From positions 27,313 to 91,312 of the forward strand of contig QZLH01000295.1 in the NCBI GenBank assembly GCA_003833135.1: a DNA stretch of 64,000 nt, given 5' to 3'. The position numbers were made by a program, and so were the translations under genes. Every line of letters begins with the position of its first letter. Within the stretch, counting starts at the first letter, position 1. A model generated the notes under the pieces. It ran no database searches and was not told the origin of the DNA. It was given only the letters and a program-made list of their open reading frames with translations. The DNA comes from Oehlia diaphana (lineage: Eukaryota; Glomeromycota; Glomeromycetes; Glomerales; Glomeraceae). This document shows, piece after piece, positions 47,604 to 60,573 of the stretch.

Positions 47604-50600
47604 TTATCTCATTAGAACTTCGAACTCGTTTAATTTTTGATAAACGTCTGATGTAATTGCGCTATAATTAAGAAACGAATGAAGTTAATTATAAGTCTCA
47701 TGAATATAACAATAAAAATTTTAAACAGATGGATAACCTTGATTTTAAATATCCTACAAATGAAACTAGGCATTTAGCCTTTTGTCGAAGAACAAAAGTA
47801 TCCTGAATTAAAAAAAAAATTAGTTGAAGGTTTTTGAAATTTTAGATGTTATTGTAAAAGAAGAAACTTACATCTAAATGTTTATTCGAAGGACTCGGTG
47901 ACATAAATGAAGTTTGTTCTTTCAATTGTTCATAACGTGAATGTATACAGCGCATTGTGATAAGTAGAAGTTCTGCCACACAGTTCTTCAATTGACCATC
48001 AAACCCATCTATTGCAGCAGCTTTTTGTTTAATTATGCTAACATCTTCTTCAAAGGGAAAGAGGTCAACATTTTGTATAACCTATTTTTTTTTAAAAAAA
48101 AATAAATAAATAAGTATGAATTATATTTATAAATCAAACGATAATTATAAAAGAAATTATTACACTAAGGGCATTCTCAAAATCTTGTTTTTTATACAAT
48201 TCTATAAAGTCAACCAGACCGAGTAATTTTTCACATGTCTGTATACGTTCTGCTGGTAATCTCATTGTTATTTGATGTTTTTTATAATCCTGTAACACTT
48301 TTTTAATTTCTTGAGGATTCAATTCCTGTGCACTTTCTGGTTGCATTGAAACACCTTGAATGGAAACCCATATGTATTCCGCTAACATCTTATTAAGCAA
48401 CACAATGATTTTCTCATAATTCTACAAAAGAAAATTATAGAAAAACATAAATTTCATTAACCTAACTAATAAGGTAAATAAGTTTATATTCATTTGTTTA
48501 CCTCTGTTAATTCATAAAGACTCTGAGCTGCTTTAAATTTTCCATCTTCAACACACTGTTGAGCAAGTTCATAAACTATAATTTCATTGAATTCTTGTTC
48601 ATCATCAATGTACATTAAAGGCATATATTTTTTTATTTGGCCCTAATTTAAAATAATAAGTAAAATATTAACTCAATGGAATCAGTTAATATGCATATGA
48701 ATAAAATATACGAACCTCTCTACTCCGAACATCACCAACCAATTCTGAAAACGCTTCTGTGTCATATACAAGTTGCCTAACATAATAATGACATAACTCA
48801 ACCTGATGTCGTCCACTGTCTGTTTGGCGGTTTCCATACAGACAAAGCAAAATAAGGTATTGGAATGCTGTGCTAGAAGCTTTATCATTGGCTAATTTAC
48901 GCACATATTGATATATAATTGTGTTAAAATTAAGCTTTGGCCGAGATTCATCTTCATCAATAACTATAAATATAAAATTCAATCCGAATAGGATCAGTAA
49001 CTTCATTCAATGTATTCAATGTTGAAAATGATTTAATTTTAAAAAACTCGATTTGATTAAGTGAATTTTTAGAGTTCAATCATTCTTCATTATACTTACT
49101 TAATGCCATAGCTTCTGCAGATTCTGGAACTCTAAGTAATCCATAATATGCAAGAGATATAGCAAAATGTACAGCATCCTCAGTATACTCATGGTAGAGA
49201 TAATATATCGCCTAATTGATAATATAAAAAATTATTATTATATTATATTAAGAAGCATAAATACAGTAATTTAAATAGTTACCTTTTCAAATTGAAGAGT
49301 TAACAATAAAACACGGAAATATTGCATAGGATCTTTACCGCTATGATTAAAATGAGCGGGGCCTAAATCCCGTACTTTCTTTTGAAATCTCTCAAGTGAG
49401 AGAATATCTGAACCGGTTTTACTTTCCATATCTATTTCACTAATACACATTAGCTATAAAATAAAAGAATAAGATAAATAAAGAAGTAATTAAAATTAAT
49501 AGAAGCTTTAAGTATTATAATAATTACATGCAACCACATAAAATCTTCAAATGTAGGACTAATACTGTCTGTCGGTGGCCTTTGGGGCAATTCTTCCATC
49601 TGAGCAATTATTTGATATAGTAAACATTTATACGGGTCATATAAATGTGGAAAAGGTGGCCATTGTTTAATTTCTGTCATTAATTTTTGTCGGTCATCCG
49701 AAGGAAGACTTGTAAATATAGAGGAAATATTTTTACATGGTTAATTCCCATTAGCAATAAAATTTGGTCCTGTTAAAACGACTAGTAACAAACCTATTAT
49801 TGTTATTTATATATTTTGTAAAATATACGATAAACGTCTGGTCTGTTTTTGAAAAGTTGCTTTTATAACCTTGTGCAACCTGTAAAGCATCCTGATAATG
49901 ACCTTGACGAAGCAAAATATAAATGTGTCCCCATATTGGGATATTTTCCGCCATCTTTTTAATACATAATAAATATGATAAATTCGAGATTATTACATGA
50001 ATTAATTTATACAGAATAATTAAAATAAAAACTACAAATACCGTTAAGTTATTTATTGGAATTCCTCCATTAGGCCTATGGATAGCACGTAGCATAGCAC
50101 GAGCTGTATTACTTACGGACGGCTGTCCGCCTAATAGAGCTTCGGTACGGAATGAATTCACATATTCTAATGAATATGCGCGATATCTTTAAAACAAAGT
50201 TCAGAAATAATAGTAATTACATTGTATTGTATAATTATTAAAATACTCAGAAAAAAAGGATACGATTCTTCCAGATAACGTTTCGCCCCGTTTAATAAAT
50301 TTCTGTAGAGTTCTTTATTCTCCGGACTTGAAGCAGGTGCCATATATGATTTAGCATAATGGCGTTCTTTTAAAGGATAACGGGCAAAACGCCCATCTAT
50401 AACATTATTTTCTCCAACAATCGATATAAGACTCTGCCAACATTGAACTAATTTTTTTACCTAAAGAAATTATAAACAAATACATTAATTAAAGGAAAAA
50501 TTTTTCCACCTTTAAACTTTATTATGTTGAAAATGATTTGGGATATAATGACTCTTACATAATCTACACCAAGTTTTTTTGCGGCATTTGTAAATTCATT

Positions 50601-51743
50601 TACAACACCATACTCTATCTTCGATAATCTAAAATTGTTCAACTTAGATACGATATCAAAATATATCAGATGTCTCTGATTTAATTGTGAAGTAGATTCG
50701 CTCCTGAATGATACTGTTCTTTCTCCTGCAGTTACATAAGATGATCTCTAAATATTTTACAATAGTTAATATTGATTTTAAAATAATAAAGATTGCATAT
50801 CAAAAACAAAGAGCTAACCGGGGTTGAAGGTCCAGGAAAACTTCCTGAAGGAGCCCCTCTCAATGGAGTTTGAAATATAGAACGACTATTCCCTGGTGTA
50901 GAAAATAAATCAGAACTATTACTGGAAGTACTAGTTGGAATATGCTGACCGAGTTCTTCGAAAACTTTTCTTTTTGTCTTGTCCCAATCTTGTATAAGAC
51001 ATCGATCAAAATAGGCGTTAAAATCATTTATGGTCTAAATTTTAGTAGTTAGCTATTAAAATTTCATACTTTTATAGTAAATAATACGAATCAATAAAAA
51101 ATAATAAAAAAAGTCTTGCTCAACCTGTGTATGTCCATCTTTAATAATATTAGAAATCGTCTGTTGATGTTTATGTTCAATAAATTTCTAAGGATTAACA
51201 AAAAATAGGTTAATAAGAAAGAAATATTAAGTCCAGGAACTACAAAATCTTGATTTACCTCAACATCTGTATCTGGTAAAATATCCCGTGGTTCAAAAGC
51301 ACCCAATACATTTATACTCTTAACTTCTTGTGATAATCTATCACCATCAATCCCAATATTCGCTAAAAAATAGGGGCTAGAGACGCGTCAGCATTATTAA
51401 AAATATTATTCAGAAAAGATTGGCCATTATTTTTTCAATTAAAAAAAAATTACAAACGAGAAACAGCAATTTATCACAAATATTCACTGTTCTTATTAAA
51501 TAAGTTTTCAATGATGAAAAATATTTCTTTTCCAATGTTTAATAAAATAAATTTTAATTAAGAAACCTACGCTTTTCTTTCAGGTTCTTCTCCAGGTTTT
51601 ATAACTTTATCAGCAAGTTTACGCGACTGTTTTTCAATTTGTTCCAAATTTCGCTCAATGGGCGGTATGTCTTGTTTTACGATTGCATTTGCAACCTTAC
51701 GAGATCTTTCTGCAAGTTGCTTCAGTTGGTTAGTAGTAGCCAT
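47604..51743 (-). CDS. NIC96: nucleoporin Nup93/Nic96
   Basis: Seventeen exons: 51743-51571, 51376-51259, 51187-51125, 51034-50819, 50747-50559, 50460-50264, 50186-50042, 49954-49836, 49708-49528, 49453-49283, 49211-49100, 48963-48716, 48642-48502, 48421-48164, 48081-47872, 47802-47738, 47661-47604; 887 aa. Nic96/Nup93 is the alpha-solenoid linker of the inner ring of the nuclear pore. The N-terminus has PYFLANIGIDGDRLSQEV and TDVEKFIEHKHQQTI, the early motif of Nup93. WGHIYILLRQGHYQDAL, YDPYKCLLYQIIAQM and the tail VYQKLNEFEVLMR match the family. Donor/acceptor choices at exon 8-9 (donor GTTTAT at 49835) and at the last junction were fixed by phase and family match. The ligation of two hydrophobic motifs across short exons makes it easy to miss in ORF-only views. 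Confidence 0.9.
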
Positions 51744-52554
51744 ACTTTCTGACTGAAATAGATAGATACTCGTTAAACAAACGCAAACAAGATTGTTTAA
51801 GCAGTGTAATGGAAAAAATTTATGGTTTTTTTTCGATCAATGGAATAAATTGAATTTGCTATATTAGGTAATCCAAATCCTGGTAGTTGCATCGAAGTCC
51901 ATTATAACAAATTACATATTTAGCATTTTAAAATGAGAATATTATACACAACTGACTAGCTATTTAGCAGGTTATTGATGATGTCAATAACATAGGGTAA
52001 GATGATGTTTTATTTCTCTATATTTATACATAAATACATAAGGCTTAATGCAACATTTGGTTAAATTAAATATTTTATTTTTATCTAAAATAAAAGTCCG
52101 TTCTTTTCTTTAGAATCTAAAATCTGTCTTGCAGATATAACAGATATAACAGATATATCAAAACTCATGGTTTAATGATTTAACTTCTCAAATTCTCTCG
52201 TCTATATTGGCCTATTATTATATTTAATAATAAATTCATCTCTAAACGATTACTTTGATTTTGAAATGATTCTAATACTTTCAATATTGAATTGCTTCTA
52301 GCATCCTAATTACTGATTGGTCAAAAGTCACGTGATAAACTTATATAAAATGTTATCCATGATTTAAAAAATAGTAGTAGTAATAAAGACAAATGCAATA
52401 AATAATTAAATAATTGTTTTTTTTTTGTTATTAAACTATTATTATCCAAATTTATTTTGTGGTCCCCAATTACAAGAAATTATTATCTATTATATTAAAA
52501 TATGTTAATTATATGTCAATGCCCACAAAACAATTATACATACTAGACATTCTC
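51744..52554. other. intergenic, NUP93 promoter and SEN1 3' side
   Basis: About 810 bp, AT-rich, without a supported gene. Short tandem AGATATAAC units at about 52135-52160 and the element TCACGTGA at about 52328 stand out; CACGTG is an E-box core, possibly regulatory. Confidence 0.4.
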
Positions 52555-55500
52555 TTATAAAAGTCCTCTCTCAAATGTTAAATCAGAACACTGATGAAAA
52601 AAAAAAGGTGTCCCCAAATAAATGAGTTAATATAAGAAATGTTTAACTAAAAAAAGGGTCAGTTTAACACTTACATCAGTATAAAAGCCTCGTTGTATTG
52701 CATCCTTAATCAATCCTTTCCACTGAGAATTAGTTTCTAATGCTGCTCTATTTCCAAGAATAAACAATGAACACTTAGCTCTAGTTAGGGCTACGTTCAT
52801 GCGACGAATATCTTTGAGGAACCCAATCCCTTTATCTTCTCCAACTCGAACACAGGAAAATATTATTATATCTTTTTCCCGCCCTTGAAATCCATCCTGA
52901 AATATCAACCAAAATAATTAGATTGATAAATAAAATAAATTATCATCCAAATAATTACTTACTACGGTATTGAATTCTATCTTATTGTAATAAGACTCAG
53001 GAACCTTTTGTTTAAATTTTGCCCTGAGTTCAATCAATTGCCTTTTGTACGGAGTAATAATACCGACTTTATCTTTGAACTAAAAAAAAAAAATATTTTG
53101 CGCAATATGAGATACTATTTCTATTTATCATTTTTTCTAAAGAAAATAAATGTATATATAAAATACTTACATCAATATCTTGGAATTTTTTGATTAAAGT
53201 TAAAAATAATTTTACGGCTACATAAGCCTCATCAGTATTATACGAAGACTTCTTCTTATCTTTAATCATTTTGCCTTCAACATCAAAAAACCTATACGGT
53301 CCAAAGATATGCATACTATGCCATACTTGCGATTTTTTTCTTTCTAAATCAGGTGCATCTAATAATGCATTGTTATAAAACAAACGGCTTGGAAATCTGC
53401 TAATTTCGGGATGCATTCGATATTGTGTATCTAACAAGTGAATAGCACTCGGAAAACATCTTTGAAATCGAACAAATAAGCTTTGTTCGTATGAATAATC
53501 TGTAGCAATTTGAGACAATACCGTAGGCGGCAATTGGTTAGGATCTCCAACCAAAACAATCCTGCTTGCGTTGTATTTGAGAGGTATTAATGTATTTAAT
53601 TCTATCGCTTGGGCAGCTTCATCAATTATAACTGTAGAAAATTGTATGCCAATATTTGCAAATGTCTCGTGTCCGCTTCCTGCCAATGTCGCACAGACAA
53701 CATCAGCTTCGAACAAATCGGCATTACTAATATTTCCACGTTTTGCCATGTAATTAATACTTTGTTGTTCTGCTTTCAAATTTCTCAAAGTTTCATAAGT
53801 TTTCCCTATTTCATCCTTAGTTTGATCAATTTCCGCATCTATCGTACTTCGATCCCATCCGCTTCGTGCTTCTTGACGTCTTTTATTTAAACCTTTTAAT
53901 TTTTTTTCCAATCGATCCAATTTTAACTTTTGTTCACCTTCGGGTGAATTAGGATCTTTATCTGAACTGTCTAATTTACCAAATCTTACAATGTTCAAAT
54001 GAACGATATCACCACAAGAATTGTAAATTCCTTGTCGAAGCCTCCTTTCCAATTCATCCACAGCTGCATTACTAGGTGCGCATGCTAAAATTCTATGTTT
54101 ATATTGATTAGATACACCTCTAAGAGAACTTATGATCGCAAGGATTGTCGATGTCTTGCCGGTACCCGGAGGACCTTGTATTAACGAAAAGCCATTTTTC
54201 TGTTGTATGACCTTGTGAACAGCCTCCGCTTGGGATTGATTAATGTGAAAGTTTGTCATATATTCGACTAATTCATTTTCAGGAATTGGACTATAAATTT
54301 GCCCTTTCGGGTTTAAGATCATATCTTTGTATTGAAAGTGTGGCAATCCAACTAAAGCGGCATATTCTCGTTTAGGTGGTGTTAAACTCATGATTCTATA
54401 TACCAACCAATTTGTTTCTGGCCTTAAATCGCTCCTAATACTCATATCTTCATTTTGTAAATAACATAATAATGTAACATGGTCATGGTTCGTGCAACTT
54501 TTCACAATAGCCAAAAACATTTTAGCTGAGTCTTTGTTTGGAATATTCTGTACTACAATTACTAAATCACTATCAGCTATATTTCTCATCTTATCCAAAT
54601 TCATCCTACACGATAATTCTTGAAAATCATCAATGGAAGCTATACCTTCAATTATCAATTTATCATATTTATCATTATCCATATCTAAATCGTCTTTTGA
54701 TTGCACGAAACTTTGCCAACATTCCAAGATCAATAATGGCTCGAAAATTTTGATATATTGTTCGACACTTTCGAACGTGTCTGGAATTTGATGGTATTGA
54801 TCTCTTAAAGTATTTGGTGGAAGTTCTCCTTTTGATTTCAAACCCCATGATAATACTTTCTTGAAGAGATTATTTATATTTGGTTTCAACCTCTTTTCTA
54901 TATTTTCTCTTCTACGTTTGTTTGCGACTGCACGCTGTTGAAATGATGATGCTTGATGTTTAATTACTTCACTCATATCAAGCAACTTTGTTTTTCTTGG
55001 CTTCTGTGGTGGTGGAATATACTTTCGCAATCTTGAATTATTAGAATTATTCGAGCTTTTACCGTCATCTATTTTTATCCTTTTCGAATTTCTAGGATTG
55101 ACACTTTCTGCACTTTCATTATCTGATGTTGATGAAACAGCTTGGGGTGTAACTGATCTTGATAAAGATTTTTGTGAAATTTCCGAATCAACCATTTCGA
55201 TCTCTCGGAGTTTACGACGCTTTTCGTCAATCTTAGCATACTTTTCATTTTCCTCTTTAGCTCTCTTAAACATTTCAAATTTCTCTTTTTGTTCTTTTAA
55301 GAATGACTCGCGCAATTTACTGATTTTACTTTGTTCCTTTCGACTATTAGGTGCTTTTGATTGATTCCAAGAAATAGGCTTCCTTCGCATTATATTTAAT
55401 GGCGGTTGTTTTTCAGATGATCCCTCAGTAATCTTTGTAGCCTCAGTAGTCGTTAATTCAGATGAGTCATTAGAAGTAATAGATGGAGTATTTGTTTTCC

Positions 55501-57212
55501 GCGAATTAAGTGAAATTGGATTTTCTAGAGTTCTTTTTTTTGTTACGGATTCTATTAATATTGGACTTGGTTCAGATTCACTGATTTGATCATCATTTTC
55601 ATTCTGGATAACTTCATTTCCATACTTTGAAATTTCGTTAATAATTTTTTCTCGTTCCGTTCCTGAAAGATTTTTATGAAATATTCCATATCTATCATTA
55701 ATCGCATTTTGAAATTTATAATACAATTTAGAATGAAATGAATAATTATTATCTTCTATTATCTTTAAAGCCATCTTCAATGATCTTAAAGAAAAATCCT
55801 CATTCCTATCACTTTGTTGAAATATACATAGTAAATTATCCAACATGACATTAATAAAAATATCGTATTCTTCATCATCATAATCACGCAAAGAATCTAT
55901 AATAGCAGGGAACAAATCGAATACAACTTTTTTTGTTGGTTCAGATTTTGTTGATTCCATCACATTATAAAAGATCTGATTATCAGTTACATTTATTATA
56001 CTTTTCAAAAGCATTAATGGTGAAGATTCTTCTGAATTAAACCAAAAGTGATGTTTTAATTTACATAAAAATGCACGTAAAAATCTAACAATCTCTACAA
56101 ATGTACTTTCACTTTTATTATTGATAAATTTTTCTCTTAATAATTTTGACATATCAAAATTTTCATCCTCATTTAATATATTATGAAGTATTTCAGAATT
56201 CAGGATACAAATGATCTTTGTGATTCCAGTTAAATACAATACTTCTTTTTTTACTATAGGATAATCAAAAGTTGATTTTCTCAAATTATTATAAAGATAA
56301 TAATCTAAAAGTTTCTTGAATAGTTGATAATATTCATGAATTTTCAAATTTGATTTTAAATTTGAATCTTTCAAAGTTATTTGTAAACATTTCCAAGCAA
56401 TTTTTCTAACATCATCACTTTCGTGTACAGAAGCTAGAAACAGACCTGGAGGAAATTCTTCCGCCAATGATTGAATAAAACTTTGTGATAATTTTGAAAT
56501 CAATTCTGAAAACATAGAATTGATATCATAATTTTGAAATAAAGATAAGTTAAAGAATATTTCAAATACAACAACTAAATCATCATTAGATATTTCTTTA
56601 TTTAGATTTAATTGAAGTTTTAAGAAAAATAATGATTCTAATACACGTTTTTCATCCCATGATTGAATTAAACTAAACAAAACATCTACATTTTCTTTAT
56701 CGTCATAATTAACTTTATATCTAAAGAGAAATAAAAGGAATAATTATTTTATATAAATAATAATAATTATCTATAGAAATTAAACGATCACAATCGTACC
56801 TTTCATATAAATCTTTCTTATTTAGTATATAATTCTTTACACATTTAAGACATTTTCTCAACATTTCTTTTAGTACAGTTTTGAATTTTACAACGTATTC
56901 ATCAGGATTTTGAAGACCAAAAAGAAACAATAACTCCGTAGCAATGTCACTTAGTTCTTCATTACAAAACCAATGACATTCATCAGGATTATTATGATAT
57001 AATGATAACAAATAAGCGAGGGCTTTATTAAAGAATTCTTCGGCAGATTGTTTATCAGTGGATTCTTTACGCGAACGTAATAATGAGAGAATTTCATCGT
57101 GCGTAACTTGAGTATATTCTTTATTTATGGATGAGGATGAGGATGAGGATGTTAAGGATGTGGTATAAGGGAAATCGTTTGCGGATAAAGTGGCTGTGGG
57201 ATTGGATCTCAT
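52555..57212 (-). CDS. SEN1: Sen1-type superfamily 1 RNA/DNA helicase
   Basis: Five exons: 57212-56800, 56720-53171, 53079-52963, 52896-52675, 52590-52555; 1445 aa. Sen1 terminates RNA polymerase II transcription of non-coding RNAs and resolves R-loops. The C-terminal Upf1-like core (about residues 950-1430) has GPPGTGKTSTI, the DEAAQA box, GDPNQLPPTV, QYRMHPEIS, ITPYKRQ, DGFQGREKD and VALTRAK. The first 700 residues are helical with Asn/Ser-rich linkers, and a KR-rich segment at about 620-650 could be an NLS. The last exon, 36 nt, ends FERGLL and has a strong pyrimidine tract; read-through of its intron would instead give a different short C-terminus. Start MRSNP at 57212 is the first ATG; seven TCN serine codons follow from a GGATGA-type repeat at about 57130. 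Confidence 0.93.
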
Positions 57213-58057
57213 TTTTTTTTTATCGCACAAAAGCACAACAAATTTTTTTTCACAATATTTTCACAGTAAATAGGAGAAAAAAGAGAAAAAAAAAGATAAG
57301 AAAGAATAAGAAAGAAAGAAAGTAAAGATAAAAAAAATTTTTTTGAAATAAAAAAAAAAAGATTTGAAATATATTTAGATCAAGTTCGCGGTCATTTTTT
57401 TTAATTATACACACGGATAATTTCTACAATAGTTATTGTGTCATTTGAAGCAATTAAATTACTCAGCAAATCATGAGGAGACGCATGGCGCAGTTGTTGC
57501 CAATAATTCATTTATGGAAATAATTACACGTAGTGTTACACTTTTTTAAATATTCATTATGACAATTACAAAAATTCTAACCAATAAGTTAAAAAAAGAT
57601 ACTTTGCCACAGTGGCACAGCTAAATCCCAAAAATTAAATTACATCACCATATTCTTAATTGGATCTAACTTATTTAAGATAGTAAGATCAAATATAGCA
57701 ATGCATTATACACTACGCCTAAGGAATCACTGAGCATTAAAACATATACCTTAGAAATTTATTAAAACATTCTTAATCATAATTAGCATATCATAGAAAG
57801 AAAAATATTAATTCTAAAATACTAAATTTGAATTATAATTATAAATATTGTTATTGTTTTTATGATTAATAAATAATCAACTAATCAGTCATCAAATATA
57901 ATTATATTCACGTAGTGAACAGACCCTTTTTTATAGCGAATTTGATAACGAATAACAGTTATGAAGAGTTATAAATATGGTATATAAATTTCTACGTGTT
58001 TAATAAAAAGACTGGGTAAGAAAAATATACTCACTTGAATATTATTTGTATCCAATT
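57213..58057. other. intergenic, SEN1 promoter
   Basis: About 845 bp with no supported gene. A purine-rich AAAGAAAGAAAG stretch near 57280-57330 lies just upstream of the SEN1 start on the sense side. Confidence 0.4.
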
Positions 58058-58219
58058 TTAATAAAAAGAAGAACCATTGAATAGTTGCTTCATAAAAAGA
58101 TCATTATTATTACTGATATTTTGTGGAGGAAGATGTAAAAATAAAGCGTTATAATTGTAAGGATTAAGACGGGAACGCCTTTTAGCAAATAAAAGTCTTC
58201 TCAATCTTCTTCTATTCAT
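58058..58219 (-). CDS. small ORF, 53 aa, unrecognised
   Basis: Reads from the ATG at 58219 to the TAA at 58058-58060. The first 20 residues are strongly basic (MNRRRLRRLLFAKRRSRLNP), then YNYNALFLHLPPQN and a short hydrophobic end. It has no homologue I know and lacks neighbouring exons. A real small protein, a chance frame or a 5' exon are all possible. The upstream palindrome at 58287-58319 lies in its putative promoter. Confidence 0.3.
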   Translation of the reverse strand: MNRRRLRRLLFAKRRSRLNPYNYNALFLHLPPQNISNNNDLFMKQLFNGSSFY

Positions 58220-58286
58220 TTTATTTTTTATTTTTTATTTTTGGTATTTTTTTTATTAGAGGAATTCGCGAATCGGGTTGATATTT

Positions 58287-58319
58287 ATAATTTATATTAT
58301 TTTATATAATATAAATTAT
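58287..58319. repeat. AT palindrome, 14-bp arms
   Basis: ATAATTTATATTAT at 58287-58300 pairs perfectly with ATAATATAAATTAT at 58306-58319 around a 5-nt loop. It could form a cruciform. Confidence 0.75.
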
Positions 58320-58700
58320 GATAATAACTAAATTAAAATATTTATAGCCAATTATATTATAGCTTTCTCTCTCTCTTACTAGTAGACAATATGAAAAGCA
58401 TTAGCATTATTATTCACTTCGATGATTTATCGAATACGTGTCATTTGATCCAAATATTACCACGTTTCGCGGCTCCGCAAGAGCAGTTCTAAACGTTATC
58501 TAACAAATAAAAGAAAATATTATAACATACAGTTATCTTGTGTCGCTGATCCCAATTACCTATCAAGTATTTTTTTTTGTATTTTTTTTTTTTTTTAAGA
58601 TCCGGAAATAACAACAGATAAAAAATAACAAAATAGAAGCTAAACCAAATATAGAAAATATTTTTGTTTCCGATATTACCGGATGAATACGAGGAATTCG

Positions 58701-59025
58701 TCAACACATAAGTTTAAGTCTCTCATTCAATACAAACGCATATTCTCTATTAAAAGGATTCCTCTGATAAAAAAAATGTTTCTTTTTTGATTTAATAAAC
58801 GATCAGTAGAATTTTACTTACAAAAGTTAATCGTTCTACAAATTCCGTAGAGAATCGAAGAGATAAAATCAACTTATCCAGTCGAGTTCTAGATTTATCT
58901 TCATCTAATCTGTTATAAAATTATAAAATATATATTTTTTATATTATTCTTATTTTACACAACATATTTCTTCTATTATGCCACCCTTGTTAATAATATA
59001 TTCAATCTGTGCAAATCGTAGATAA
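58701..59025 (-). pseudogene. three coding-like exons of an unrecognised gene, frame not continuous
   Basis: On the minus strand, three AG-to-GT bounded blocks look coding: 59025-58959 with YLRFAQIEYIINKGGIIEE, 58909-58822 with DEDKSRTRLDKLILSLRF and STEFVERLTF, and 58763-58701 with RNPFNREYAFVLNERLKLMC then TGA. The second and third join in phase 0. The first and second do not: the donor after ICC is phase 0 but the acceptor needs phase 2. Just past the TGA, in the same frame, a membrane-helix-like run (IFSIFGLASILLFFICCYF) continues for about 35 codons, as if the TGA were an inactivating mutation. I do not recognise the family. A functional gene with unmodelled exons or read-through is the alternative. 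Confidence 0.4.
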
Positions 59026-59089
59026 CTTTAAAAAATAAAGGGGGATCAATACTTATAATTGGAAATTTTCGGATAAGTTGATAAATAGA

Positions 59090-59120
<31 letters not shown>

Positions 59121-60573
59121 GGCAGTATATCATTAAAGAATTCCTACAAATTCCGAGAAATTCCATTAAAATCTTTCCGAGATACGACAAATCACGAAAA
59201 AAAAATAAACAAATCAAGGAGACAAGGACTCCTTAATACTTCTAGGCCAAAATTTTAGGTTTGTAGAAAATCATCACATTATCACATTAACTATTTAAAG
59301 AATACCTCATGACTAACATAGCGTTTCACATTTCGTTTGCATAAAAAAATTTAACGCCAAAAAATTCCGAAATTTTCCATGGCTAATTTTTATTACAAAT
59401 AATCTATATCAATGGATATTTCGTGTTACTTCATAATAAAAAGAGTGGTATAACCTAAAAGAACCAGGCTTGGGAAGAATGTAAAATTTCAAAGTGTCAT
59501 TTTGTGATCAATTAAAAAAGTTCACACAATCATAAAAATGAAAAGCGAAAAAAATTTTTTTTTTGTTGTTATGCGAAAAATTCCGAAAATAATTATGTAA
59601 AGGTTTGGAATTTAAATTAGTTGAGAAATTTTTTTAACAAATGTGGTACATTCATTATGTAAGCACGAAAATTTTATGTAAATGAAAAAAAGAAAATTTA
59701 TAATATGGTTGTACATAATGGTACGCTATTATAATTCTTGCAGTATATTTTTCTTAATTACAACATTTATTTGTATGAACAGTTAGATTTCGGAATACCT
59801 TTCCCACTTTGTTAAAATTTTTATGGAAAACTAAGATTGGAATTTTATAAAAAAAACTTTTGCACTTTCGTTTATTATTAAAGAGCGATCGGCAAAAGAA
59901 CCCATTTTGGAATGAATGTAATGAATGTAAAATTCGTGCCCGTCACAAAACAATAAGTCTACGTTATTATTTCCACAAGAATCAATTAATTCCTCGCAAT
60001 ATATGAAAACAATTCTATATGTCATTCCAGTGTTTGATACGTAAGCGTCCGTTAAAGGAAGTCAGAATCAGTTATTAAGAATTCATTCAATTGTCCAATC
60101 ACAATTTTTTATAAGAATGTAGTTTATGCATAGTTGCATAAGAATGCATATTCGTTTCAAGAACAATAAAATAATTTTATTCTATTTTTGCGGAGGTTGT
60201 AAGACGCAAATAAAGTCCGTGCGGGATAAGATAACAATGGGAAAGTTTTATTTAGTCGGGATTTTCCGTAAGCGGTGCGGGGCGTAACTTTAAAATCATT
60301 AGTCTTAAATTTCCAAAATATCAAGAAAAAAGGTTTAGCTAAATAAATATACAGTAACTTTTGCTTATTCCGATGAATTTCTGTTCGATTATCATAACAT
60401 TGTAAAATTGTAAATAAAGTTCACTCTATAAAGCAAAAATTACGTCCTTGATACTACTCAAAATATGCATCGACCGTGTGACAATCTAACCTTTTTTTTT
60501 TTTTTTGTTTGTTCAATTATTTCCGTCAGACGAATCATCATTGCAGGCTCAAGAAACAAGAGAAAAAACGCAA
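59026..60573. other. gene-poor stretch, one possible 64-codon frame
   Basis: AT-rich, with a T14A17 palindrome at 59090-59120. A minus-strand frame at 59831-60025 (contains DSCGNNNVDLLFCDGHEFY) has reasonable composition but no splice partner or homology that I know. No other feature is supported. Confidence 0.35.

Noticed and set aside
57480..57520. tRNA-like words (GGCGCAGTTG) near 57486
   Set aside because: No acceptor stem, anticodon arm or TTC-loop could be paired around it.
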